A stretch of 6,353 nt of DNA from Holosporales bacterium (lineage in GTDB: Bacteria > Pseudomonadota > Alphaproteobacteria > BNTO01). The stretch's first letter is position 1; the number at the start of each line of letters is the position of its first letter. Where the stretch lies: assembly GCA_031265645.1 (NCBI GenBank), contig JAISCJ010000070.1, positions 1-6,353 of the forward strand. The letters are read 5' to 3'. The notes under the pieces were generated by a model. The model was not told the DNA's origin and did not search any database. It worked only from the letters and a program-made list of their open reading frames with translations. The position numbers and the translations under genes were made by a program. This document shows positions 1 through 6,218 of the stretch, piece by piece.

Positions 1-88
1 TCGGATAGGTGTGCAGTAACAAAAAAAACGACGAAAATGTACGATTACTACTTTTGGTGTTTATCGTCAAAACGATTGCTAACTTTTT

Positions 89-658
89 TCATGAGGACGC
101 CCTGGGACGCTGGAGCAAACCGTCAAATATCAAAATCGACGGCAACCGGAAAGGAGCCGAGGCTTGAGCTGCTGCTAACGGCTGGTTGGGCGGAACTAAA
201 GCACTATTCGCCTCATCTAAAATGGTATCAATCTCCGGATATATTATATTATAGTGCTTGTTTATCCACAAGTATAATGCCGCTTCTATCCGTTTTTCAG
301 TACGTTTGATTTTTGCTAGATTAAAACGATCCGTTGCGATATCGACTATTTTTCGCAACGCCCTGGTGCTCACGAACTCTTTTCCATATCTATTTAACAG
401 CCGCGTTCTTCCTTTTAACCGCGCGTTTTCATTGATCAGCTCAAAAGATGGGCATGAGCTTATAGGCGTTCGTCCTAATTTTATTGATTCTATATTTGTC
501 GCCATCATTGATACTTCAACGTTTGCTCGAACATACGCTGACCTTATAGATTCTAATCCAGTCCCATACTTTTGTCCGGATCCCAAACTTGCAAACCCTG
601 CATTTGCAAATCCTATGTTTGCAAACAACAGTGCTATAACGCAAAAACGAAGACGCAT
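89..658 (-). CDS. Small exported protein of unknown function (189 aa)
   Basis: I do not recognise the family. The ATG at 658 is supported by an AAGGTG ribosome binding site a few bases upstream, and the frame ends at TGA (89-91). The N-terminus is a classic Sec signal peptide: R2 and R4, a hydrophobic core (residues 5-17), then A-N-A at 18-20 or G-F-A at 21-23 as cleavage sites. The mature part looks helical and basic: a Gly-rich linker (25-34), helices at about 35-62, 72-90 and 95-137 with many Lys/Arg, then a Pro/Ala-rich segment (154-172) and a short hydrophobic tail ending in polar residues. Only two cysteines are present (6 and 69), so the mature protein has one. There is no lipobox and no later transmembrane segment, so a periplasmic or secreted location is inferred. 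It is divergent from the giant secreted protein at 815. The overlapping plus-strand frame (258-722) lacks comparable signals. Confidence 0.72.
   Translation of the reverse strand: MRLRFCVIALLFANIGFANAGFASLGSGQKYGTGLESIRSAYVRANVEVSMMATNIESIKLGRTPISSCPSFELINENARLKGRTRLLNRYGKEFVSTRALRKIVDIATDRFNLAKIKRTEKRIEAALYLWINKHYNIIYPEIDTILDEANSALVPPNQPLAAAQASAPFRLPSILIFDGLLQRPRASS
588..632 (-). repeat. Three 15-bp tandem units in the signal-peptide coding region
   Basis: Three consecutive 15-bp units share TTGCAAA at the same phase (588-602, 603-617, 618-632). On the coding (minus) strand they encode G-F-A-N-x type pentapeptides across residues 10-24 of the exported protein, which is the end of the hydrophobic core and the cleavage region. 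The units differ by several substitutions, so this is an old duplication or a short periodic peptide and not an exact microsatellite. Confidence 0.6.
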
Positions 659-662
659 TGTA

Positions 663-668
663 CACCTT
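663..668 (-). promoter_or_regulatory. Ribosome binding site of the minus-strand exported-protein gene
   Basis: On the minus strand the sequence reads AAGGTG, then TACA, then the ATG at 658. The AAGG core lies six bases from the start codon. This is the best Shine-Dalgarno match in the window and decides the start of the 189-residue gene. Confidence 0.6.
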
Positions 669-718
669 AATATTTTAAAAATGAACTCTCCTAACAGCCG
701 CGAAAATATTAAAATATT
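669..718. repeat. 10-bp perfect inverted repeat in the divergent spacer
   Basis: AATATTTTAA at 669-678 is exactly complementary to TTAAAATATT at 709-718, with 30 bp between the arms. It lies in the spacer between two divergent genes, right beside the ribosome binding site of the minus-strand gene. It could be a regulator-binding pair or part of the minus-strand promoter. The arms contain only A and T, so chance in AT-rich DNA is a real alternative. Confidence 0.35.
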
Positions 719-741
719 GTGACCTCGTCAACTCCCTAAGA

Positions 742-759
742 AGCGAGAGTAGCGAGAAA
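742..759. repeat. Two tandem 9-bp units in the divergent spacer
   Basis: AGCGAGAGT (742-750) is followed directly by AGCGAGAAA (751-759), giving two AGCGAGA cores nine bases apart. They sit upstream of the giant gene and just ahead of an AT-rich stretch that includes a -10-like TATACT at 786-791. No good -35 element is visible at the right distance from it. A direct-repeat operator is possible but unproven. Confidence 0.25.
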
Positions 760-814
760 TTAATCAATAATAAATCATATAGATATATACTAGTTCCATG
801 AACAGAATAACGTA

Positions 815-3800
815 ATGCCCCCAATTATGTCATTCAATAAGAATAAAAAGCTTAAAAACAACAATGCAACAACGTTTAGTTCAGTTGTGATTTCGCTAAT
901 TGTTATTCAATTATTTTTTAGCATTCGAACGTTTGCGTCAACTGCCATAATAGAATTATTAGGAACGTCACATTCTGCCATTTACCCTAATGAGAATTCC
1001 ATCTATAGCAAGGCCATATATTGCCACAATGCAATTTGTCACAACGCGTTACTTGAAGTAAATCGCGCCCTTTTTGGTGATTTTTTACCGTCTGGCCAGT
1101 ATTCGGATGTTGGGGATGAGGTTACGGTTCTGTCTAAAATCTTCAAAATTACGAAGCTTTTAAGCAGCACTAGGCAAAATCATATGGGGGAAGAAGCTGG
1201 TGTGTACTATGCGCTTGAATCGATTTTTGGCACTGCGGAGGATCTGTCTCCGACAACAATATCTGGATGTTTAAATAAGATGATCCAAGACTTAAGCGAA
1301 GCATCTCCAGACATTGGAAACATCGTTTTAAAATCGATCGGTAGTACATCTGATGGAATTGGAACAGGCAGCTTAATTGAAATGTTAAACTTGGCAATAT
1401 ACACGTTATCCACTAAACCTATTGTTGAAGGCACGCTGGCGCAATTAGCTAATGCAGTGGAGCAAATACCCATTTCTAACGAATTACTGACCATTAACTT
1501 GAATTATTTTAAACGTGTGGCTGAAACGCTTACGTATGCGTCATTATTTTTCGACGATGCGGATATTTTGAGCGTAAAAAGAGTGATTGGCTCACAAGAA
1601 GACGACGGTCAGACAATACAGGGGTTTGTTAACGCCATAATTGAACTAACTTCGTCAGCTTCACCAGATTTTGATGAACAGCTCGAATCTCTGTTAAAAG
1701 TTTCATCTTATCCTGAATCGCTTTTTGGATGTTTGAATACAGTGGTATCCATTGTTAACACGAAGCTTATCGATTTACTTAAGATCAACAAACTGCGCGA
1801 AGCCATAACCCAGTTCTTCGATCAACAAGTAAGCTCTTCAGAAAGCGAACTGTATAAAAAGTTGATCATAAAAATTGACGAAGTTGCAACAGATCTATAC
1901 CCAATCGTAAAAAAAGTTGGTGCCAGGAGCCTCGAAGCGCAGGCGCCGAGCTGTACTAAATGTACTGCTCAATTTGAGTATCGAAGCGACGAAGCAACAA
2001 ACTTTTTACGACTGGGTATGCAAAGAGCTAATTTGACTACAGACCAGGCGGATGATCGGTTCTTATCAGAATTTGACTGTAAGAGCACAATAATTGCGGG
2101 AATGAACATCAATAAGATTTCATTTGACATTTTCAATCGAAGCAACAATTTTAGTAGATTCATTAATTTAATAGGGGATAGCTTTCCCTCTTTGGATGAC
2201 AACACTCTGAGTAGCTACGTTGCTAAACTGGTAAATGGATTTTATCTGCATCCAATTCGCCAAAGCGTTGCCGCAAATGTACAAAGTGAGCTAATGCTCA
2301 TAGACAAATGCATATCCACCGCAGATGATTCGTTTGCTACATTGAAAAATTCGCCATATCTCGGGAACATGAGCTTCGTTGAGTTTGAAAATCCGAATAC
2401 GCTAAGTAAAAAGATACAGTTGTTGCAAAGTGCATTGGAGCGCGGCTTTATCACAACGGACCGCTCAATTGCGTTAAGGCTGTTCAACGCGATTGGAATA
2501 CATTCAGATCAGCAAAATTCAATTTTGAACGAGCTGCGAAAACTTCGTATAGCTATTCAATTGTCCAATGTAGAGAATCTGCCAGCAAGTATGGATTTAA
2601 GCAAGCAAATAATAGAAAGGGCAAAAACAATTGTTGATGAATTGCTTGTCCTTTTACACAGGGGCGTCTTTTTTGATTATTTCAGAACTGTTGAAGCGGG
2701 TTTAAAAAATGCATCAAAAAAGCATGGACAACTATCGTTTGACAGTGGACTAGATTCTGTTCTTCAAAAATCGCGATTTTTTGAGCTTGCTCCATTTTTT
2801 TCAAATTATTCATATACATTACCGCCAAAAAGCATAGTCGATTTTTCCGGGATTATGGGAACTTTATTCGGACAATCGAGTCAAACATCTTTGGCTGGGA
2901 ACATGCTTGCATTAACAACGAGCGTGCGAAGTGATTTGGAATATGTAAAACGGTGTGTTGGGAAGCCAATTGATATTAGAGAGTCTCCATATATACCTTC
3001 TCCAAACACGCTATACGGCAATATAAACTGGATGATTCTTCAGCTTGAGCAAAATCGCGTTTGTTCATGTTTGCATACGGGGACATTGCTTCGTTCTTTG
3101 TCGAATGATATTGCAATTTTTTGCAATGCCTTGGAATATTTCGGAAATGCGTTAAATGTAATAATCGCGAATAATCCAACAATGGATTCGACCGATTGCG
3201 CGTTAACATTTATTCAAAACGCCGTAAACGCAGTCTACACACACATTAACACGATTTTATCAAAGAAAAGCCAAATGTTTGATCAAAGCCAATGTCAGGC
3301 ATATCGAATTGACGAGCAATTGCAAAGTCTGCGCAATGTTGTAAACGCATTGACGAATTATATTCAAAAACTTTTGCCCGAAGAGTTTCCCGAGCAAGAA
3401 ATTGTACTTTCAGTTGCGTCGAATCCTGAATATTTCTACGAATCGATTGACGACATTGTCCAACGAATAAACGTGTTATCATCTAAATTCTCAGAATTCA
3501 CGACACACTTACTAAACGTTAAAATTCTTCCTGTTTCTAGTCGCGTTCCGCAATCAATTGAGTTTATCCAACAGTTGTTAATTCATATTGCGAATACGTT
3601 GAACGATATGGTTGGAACTGAAGCTCTTGCTTTTCACCTGAATGAAGACAAAGGTCTTGCTCTTTCTAATCTATCCGATTCAGTCACAGAAATACACGAG
3701 TCTATTGGAGCGTTAAATGAACTTTCGTCCTTATGTAATTCTCATATAGCGTTTCTCGGAAACAATATTTACCGATTGATAACAGAATTATCTGGGGCAA

Positions 3801-5470
3801 TAGCTACAGTTTTCAATGATGACCAAATAGAAATTGACTCGTTCGTCAGAAATCGGCGGCTGGAGCAATATTTTAATGTGTTTGCGCAAATGGCCAAGCG
3901 CATTGCTCGGGCTCTGCCGATTGAAAATCATAATAGGCGTGGAAAAATTCGCCAAGTTAACGACGAAAATGTTTATTTGGAAAACGCTCTTACCACGATC
4001 ACGAACATCTTATTTGGTGGAATTAAAGTGTTTGCAAAATTAGCAGAGGAGCTCATGAGCAAAAGCGTAACTATTCTGCCTAAATACCTGATGGAAAACG
4101 ACGTGCAATACCGAAACGTATTCAGCCCGTGTCCCTCAATTGACGAGTTAGCGCAGTCGCTGGCGGATTACCTGTTGCCCATAGCAAGACACTCTGAAAC
4201 GTTAAGTTATAGCCTGCCAATCATAGGTGCATTAAATACATTCATCGGCTGCGTCGCTGAAATTCAATCGAACGCAGCGAAAATTATTTCGTTGGGAGAC
4301 TCGAACTTGCCTGTGTCGCTAACTAGCTTAGGCAATGTGCTAAATAGCATTTTGGACGAGTTTCAAAACCCGCGTTGTTGCGCCCCTTTGTTGCACGTGA
4401 TATCTGAGATAAAACACACGATGGGAAACGCAACGGAGTTGTTTTTGTCTTTAATCGATGTAATTTTTAGCCCGGATGCAACCGCCATCGACCCTGCCGC
4501 CCTTTCTGGGAGTTTTGCAAAAATGGGAGCTGGCATACGCTTGGTCGCGGAAAATATTAGCCATCTATCTCAGCGGATTCGTACTACTCAAACAGATTTT
4601 GCGCAAAAGTTATGCTTTTCTGATGATATTATTTCGGATGTAATTGCCGTATCAGAGTCAATGCACGTAATGCGCGATTCTCTGGCAGAGGCACTTCCGT
4701 ACCTACTGAACGATGATAATCTATCCGAAGACATAAAAAATGAATCGGATGAATTGTACGAAATTGCTAGAATGGCGGGATGCTGGAGTCAAAAACTTCA
4801 CGAATTGGCGGATAATGTCAAAAACAAACTAATGGCAGAATTGTACAGTACTGATTTTTCTTCAGATCTATCTAATTCTAGTTTTTCACAAATCTTAGCA
4901 ATATTTAAGGCAACTCCGTACCTTGCGCCATTTTTTACAAGCATCGTCTCTTCACTCAACAAGCTATGCGATTCACTAAATCCAGGCGGCGGAATCTGCA
5001 AGCATTTTTGCAGTCACGGAAGCAAAAACTTAACGCCAAGCATTACGCTTATTGCGCAAAACATAGGAAAGATTGTGAATGAAATTCAGCTATTAATTGA
5101 TATGTCGGAACCAATTAGAGCGATTACTTTTGCGCAAGCAACTAAGCAAGTGATAATACAACAGGCTCATGAGCATTGTTTGCTTGGCACCAAAAAAGGA
5201 GAGGATAATGTCGTTTTTTATCAAAGCACTGAATTTTCAAATCTATTTCTTTTGCGCAACTCAGAGAACTTCATTTTCAACAATGCCACTGTTTCTTTCG
5301 ATTCAGATGGGACAATAAGCGCCCCCAATGAGCTGATAGGTCAGAAAATGTCAGATGTTATGCCTATTAGCCTTTTCAAAATAGTAAAGCAGGATGTTGA
5401 CCTATTTCAAAAAATAAAAGAGCGTTCCATCGCATATAAGCATCCTCTACAATATCGTCGGGTGAAGTAA
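815..5470 (+). CDS. Giant secreted helical repeat protein of unknown function (1551 aa)
   Basis: I do not recognise the family. The N-terminus is a long signal peptide: a Lys/Asn-rich n-region (residues 6-20), a hydrophobic core (21-36), and likely cleavage at T-F-A (39-41) or S-T-A (42-44). After it, residues 45 to about 1455 are almost continuous amphipathic helix with periodic Leu/Ile, short Pro/Ser/Asn turns and no clear transmembrane segment. A degenerate motif P-x-[TS]-[IL]-x-G-x-[LIV]-N recurs, clearest at 146, 265, 300 and 730. There are 25 cysteines, including C70/C75, a C-x-x-C at 380-383, C750/C752, C1188-C1189 and a Gly-rich cluster at 1385-1399. Residues 1456-1551 differ, being more strand-like with a basic end. 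No catalytic motif, LPxTG, autotransporter barrel or RTX repeat is seen. The in-frame ATG at 827 is an alternative start; neither start has a good Shine-Dalgarno. A large extracellular structural, adhesin or effector protein is a guess. The frame is intact, with no stop over 4.6 kb, so it is probably under selection. Confidence 0.85.
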   Translation: MPPIMSFNKNKKLKNNNATTFSSVVISLIVIQLFFSIRTFASTAIIELLGTSHSAIYPNENSIYSKAIYCHNAICHNALLEVNRALFGDFLPSGQYSDVGDEVTVLSKIFKITKLLSSTRQNHMGEEAGVYYALESIFGTAEDLSPTTISGCLNKMIQDLSEASPDIGNIVLKSIGSTSDGIGTGSLIEMLNLAIYTLSTKPIVEGTLAQLANAVEQIPISNELLTINLNYFKRVAETLTYASLFFDDADILSVKRVIGSQEDDGQTIQGFVNAIIELTSSASPDFDEQLESLLKVSSYPESLFGCLNTVVSIVNTKLIDLLKINKLREAITQFFDQQVSSSESELYKKLIIKIDEVATDLYPIVKKVGARSLEAQAPSCTKCTAQFEYRSDEATNFLRLGMQRANLTTDQADDRFLSEFDCKSTIIAGMNINKISFDIFNRSNNFSRFINLIGDSFPSLDDNTLSSYVAKLVNGFYLHPIRQSVAANVQSELMLIDKCISTADDSFATLKNSPYLGNMSFVEFENPNTLSKKIQLLQSALERGFITTDRSIALRLFNAIGIHSDQQNSILNELRKLRIAIQLSNVENLPASMDLSKQIIERAKTIVDELLVLLHRGVFFDYFRTVEAGLKNASKKHGQLSFDSGLDSVLQKSRFFELAPFFSNYSYTLPPKSIVDFSGIMGTLFGQSSQTSLAGNMLALTTSVRSDLEYVKRCVGKPIDIRESPYIPSPNTLYGNINWMILQLEQNRVCSCLHTGTLLRSLSNDIAIFCNALEYFGNALNVIIANNPTMDSTDCALTFIQNAVNAVYTHINTILSKKSQMFDQSQCQAYRIDEQLQSLRNVVNALTNYIQKLLPEEFPEQEIVLSVASNPEYFYESIDDIVQRINVLSSKFSEFTTHLLNVKILPVSSRVPQSIEFIQQLLIHIANTLNDMVGTEALAFHLNEDKGLALSNLSDSVTEIHESIGALNELSSLCNSHIAFLGNNIYRLITELSGAIATVFNDDQIEIDSFVRNRRLEQYFNVFAQMAKRIARALPIENHNRRGKIRQVNDENVYLENALTTITNILFGGIKVFAKLAEELMSKSVTILPKYLMENDVQYRNVFSPCPSIDELAQSLADYLLPIARHSETLSYSLPIIGALNTFIGCVAEIQSNAAKIISLGDSNLPVSLTSLGNVLNSILDEFQNPRCCAPLLHVISEIKHTMGNATELFLSLIDVIFSPDATAIDPAALSGSFAKMGAGIRLVAENISHLSQRIRTTQTDFAQKLCFSDDIISDVIAVSESMHVMRDSLAEALPYLLNDDNLSEDIKNESDELYEIARMAGCWSQKLHELADNVKNKLMAELYSTDFSSDLSNSSFSQILAIFKATPYLAPFFTSIVSSLNKLCDSLNPGGGICKHFCSHGSKNLTPSITLIAQNIGKIVNEIQLLIDMSEPIRAITFAQATKQVIIQQAHEHCLLGTKKGEDNVVFYQSTEFSNLFLLRNSENFIFNNATVSFDSDGTISAPNELIGQKMSDVMPISLFKIVKQDVDLFQKIKERSIAYKHPLQYRRVK
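1022..1051 (+). repeat. Tandem C-H-N-A-[IL] pentapeptide in the giant protein
   Basis: Residues 70-79 are two back-to-back copies of C-H-N-A-x encoded by adjacent 15-bp units. The codons of the first four residues differ mainly at third positions (TGC/TGT, AAT/AAC, GCA/GCG). The peptide repeat is therefore better conserved than the DNA. Confidence 0.6.
1250..4528 (+). repeat. Degenerate protein motif repeated along the giant protein
   Basis: Segments that align without gaps to P-x-[TS]-[IL]-x-G-x-[LIV]-N-x-[MIV]-[IV] begin at residues 146, 184, 265, 300, 462, 527, 690, 730, 755, 871 and 1227. A one-residue shift also allows 912 and 1107. The best copies are at 146 (PTTISGCLN), 300 (PESLFGCLN), 730 (PNTLYGNIN) and 265 (GQTIQGFVN). 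Several occur as pairs 35-41 residues apart: 146/184, 265/300, 690/730 and 871/912. Each looks like a turn capping a helix. The copies are too diverged to show as DNA repeats, so this is an ancient internal duplication or a recurring helix-cap. The call rests on alignment by eye. Confidence 0.45.
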
Positions 5471-5544
5471 TGAGCTTTGTCGAAAAGAATCAATTAAATG
5501 CTTTTCAAAAACGTGTTACTATAGCTAAACTTCTTGATAAATGA
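5470..5544 (+). CDS. 24-codon reading frame overlapping the giant gene's stop
   Basis: The ATG at 5470 shares bases with the TAA stop of the giant gene (TAATG at 5468-5472), and GGTGAAG just upstream could act as a ribosome binding site. This is the layout of translationally coupled genes. The 24-residue product is basic and polar and starts M-S-F-x-x-K-N. That resembles the alternative start region of the giant protein (M-S-F-x-K-N-K at residues 5-11). After its TGA the same frame reads about ten mostly hydrophobic residues before another stop, so it may be the broken 5' end of a second secreted-protein gene cut short near the transposon remnant. It may equally be a chance frame. Confidence 0.25.
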   Translation: MSFVEKNQLNAFQKRVTIAKLLDK

Positions 5545-5589
5545 GCACTCCTTTCTTTTCTAATGTCGCATTTATAACGCATCGAAAGA

Positions 5590-5931
5590 TTATTCATGCT
5601 CACGTTTCAAGGGATCTAGCTGCCCATTAAACATCATTCCATCAAAGTCCATGTAATTAGAATAAGTTTTTTCTGAAATATTCGTAATTCCTTCGTGTCT
5701 CATTATATTTAGCGCAGCATCAATACATATAGAGAAAATGTATGGATTTACTCGCTTTACTGTAAAATCTTCTCTAGTAGTATGATTCTTCACATAGTGT
5801 AATTTATTCTCAACAAACCAATGCTTTCTAATACAACTTGCTAATTCGGATATATTAATTACTTTATTTATTATGTAATATCGTCTCATATGTGTATGAA
5901 CATCCACACACCGAGACCACTTTTTGCCCAA
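5590..5931 (-). pseudogene. ISAs1-family (H-repeat/YhhI-like) transposase, C-terminal fragment
   Basis: The 113-residue frame begins at TTG 5931 and ends at TAA 5590-5592. Residues 17-46 (R-Y-Y-I ... I-R-K-H-W-F-V-E-N-K-L-H) match the conserved C-terminal block of ISAs1/H-repeat DDE transposases, for example R-Y-Y-I-S-S ... I-R-N-H-W-H-V-E-N-K-L-H in E. coli YhhI. The presumed catalytic Glu is residue 41 (codon 5809-5811). An E-D pair, a K-R-V-N resembling the family's I-R-R-G-N, and A-x-N-I-M follow, and the C-terminal end looks complete. Family members are about 370 residues long, so about three quarters, including both catalytic Asp residues, is missing. Upstream on the same strand the frame is broken by several stops between about 5960 and 6040, and I see no further homology. 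No terminal inverted repeat or target-site duplication was found. It is almost certainly non-functional, and the start codon is a formality. Confidence 0.75.
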
Positions 5932-6079
5932 ATTTCTCGCAGATGTGGTTTTGGGAGACTACTTGCTACAATTTTCATATAATCCAATCGACCGCTAAAG
6001 CCTGCAGATCCTGGGGTTTTCTCCACTATTTTTTACTTAAATTTTGCCCACAGTCTCGATGTAAAGACCGTACTGGCTG

Positions 6080-6092
6080 GCCGAAATTCGGC
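6080..6092. repeat. Short palindrome GCCGAA-A-TTCGGC
   Basis: GCCGAAATTCGGC has six-base arms around a single central A. It is more GC-rich than its surroundings. An overlapping GAAATT...AATTTC pair (6083-6088 with 6094-6099) adds further symmetry. It could be a protein-binding site or a remnant of a mobile-element end, and no function can be assigned. Confidence 0.3.
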
Positions 6093-6115
6093 AAATTTCA
6101 ATTACACAAGTGATG

Positions 6116-6142
6116 AAAACCCGGCATATAACGGTTTTTTTT
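6116..6142 (+). terminator. Weak terminator-like hairpin with T-run
   Basis: AAAACC (6116-6121) can pair with GGTTTT (6133-6138), and the strand continues as an eight-T run (6135-6142). The stem is short and mostly A-T, with the T-run partly inside it, so efficient termination is doubtful. It lies upstream of the 6219 gene and could limit read-through from the left. Confidence 0.22.
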
Positions 6143-6176
6143 GAAAGGTTGGGCCAATAAAGACATCGTGTTAATG

Positions 6177-6190
6177 TATAATTAATTATA
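6177..6190 (+). promoter_or_regulatory. Consensus -10 element inside a 14-bp perfect palindrome
   Basis: TATAATTAATTATA is a perfect palindrome whose first six bases are the sigma-70 consensus -10, TATAAT. It is 36 bases from the ATG at 6219, a normal 5' leader length. The -35 region at 17 bp spacing (CCAATA, 6154-6159) is poor; TTGAAA at 6141 matches better but is too far away. The symmetry means a -10 could be read on both strands, or that a dimeric regulator could cover the promoter. Confidence 0.4.
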
Positions 6191-6197
6191 TTCATCG

Positions 6198-6212
6198 TAT
6201 ACTTAAGGTATA
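6198..6212 (+). promoter_or_regulatory. Near-palindrome enclosing the ribosome binding site of the 3' gene
   Basis: TATACTTAAGGTATA would be a perfect 14-bp palindrome but for one extra G. It contains the only plausible Shine-Dalgarno (AAGG, 6205-6208), ten bases ahead of the ATG at 6219. It could be an operator half or a small leader hairpin affecting ribosome access. The stem is short and AT-rich, so it would be weak as RNA. Confidence 0.3.
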
Positions 6213-6218
6213 TAGTAA

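Larger units (their letters stand above)
5932..6218. other. Non-coding stretch between transposase remnant and partial 3' gene
   Basis: No convincing gene is seen here on either strand. Short open frames exist (plus 5892-6113, minus 6037-6246) but they lack ribosome binding sites and domains. The sequence holds an imperfect direct repeat beginning TTTTGCCCA at 5922 and 6042, the palindrome at 6080-6092, a weak hairpin with a T-run, and the palindromic -10 region described separately. The left part may be decayed transposon sequence that has lost recognisable homology. Confidence 0.4.

Noticed and set aside
1..88. Terminator for the minus-strand gene
   Set aside because: A 5-bp ATCGT/ACGAT stem and separate T-runs are present but not in a convincing stem-then-T arrangement.
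37..309. 90-residue plus-strand frame
   Set aside because: It overlaps the 3' end of the minus-strand gene, and no ribosome binding site or domain is seen.
395..702. 11-bp direct repeat TAACAGCCGCG at 395-405 and 692-702
   Set aside because: One copy is inside a coding region and one in the spacer, with no extension of similarity, so it is probably chance.
258..722. 154-residue plus-strand frame opposite the small exported-protein gene
   Set aside because: It lies antisense to a gene with a clear signal peptide and ribosome binding site, has no such signals itself, and its periodic segment is the mirror of the 15-bp repeats.
1022..1042. C-x4-C-H as an atypical haem c attachment site
   Set aside because: It is a single site in a huge helical protein, explained by a tandem peptide duplication, and no other cytochrome features are present.
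3834..4043. 69-residue plus-strand frame inside the giant gene
   Set aside because: It is an alternate-frame shadow of the 1551-residue frame, like the several minus-strand frames between 1170 and 5001.
5470..5577. UGA read as a sense codon, joining the 24-codon frame to the hydrophobic run after it
   Set aside because: The neighbouring minus-strand gene ends at TGA, the giant gene has no internal TGA, and the extended product would be only 35 residues.
5541..5630. 29-codon plus-strand frame overlapping the preceding TGA in ATGA
   Set aside because: It runs antisense into the transposase remnant, and no feature supports it beyond the overlap.
5892..6113. 73-residue plus-strand frame and the overlapping minus-strand frame 6037-6246
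   Set aside because: Their composition is unlike protein-coding sequence, they have no ribosome binding site, and the minus frame runs through the promoter-like region of the 3' gene.
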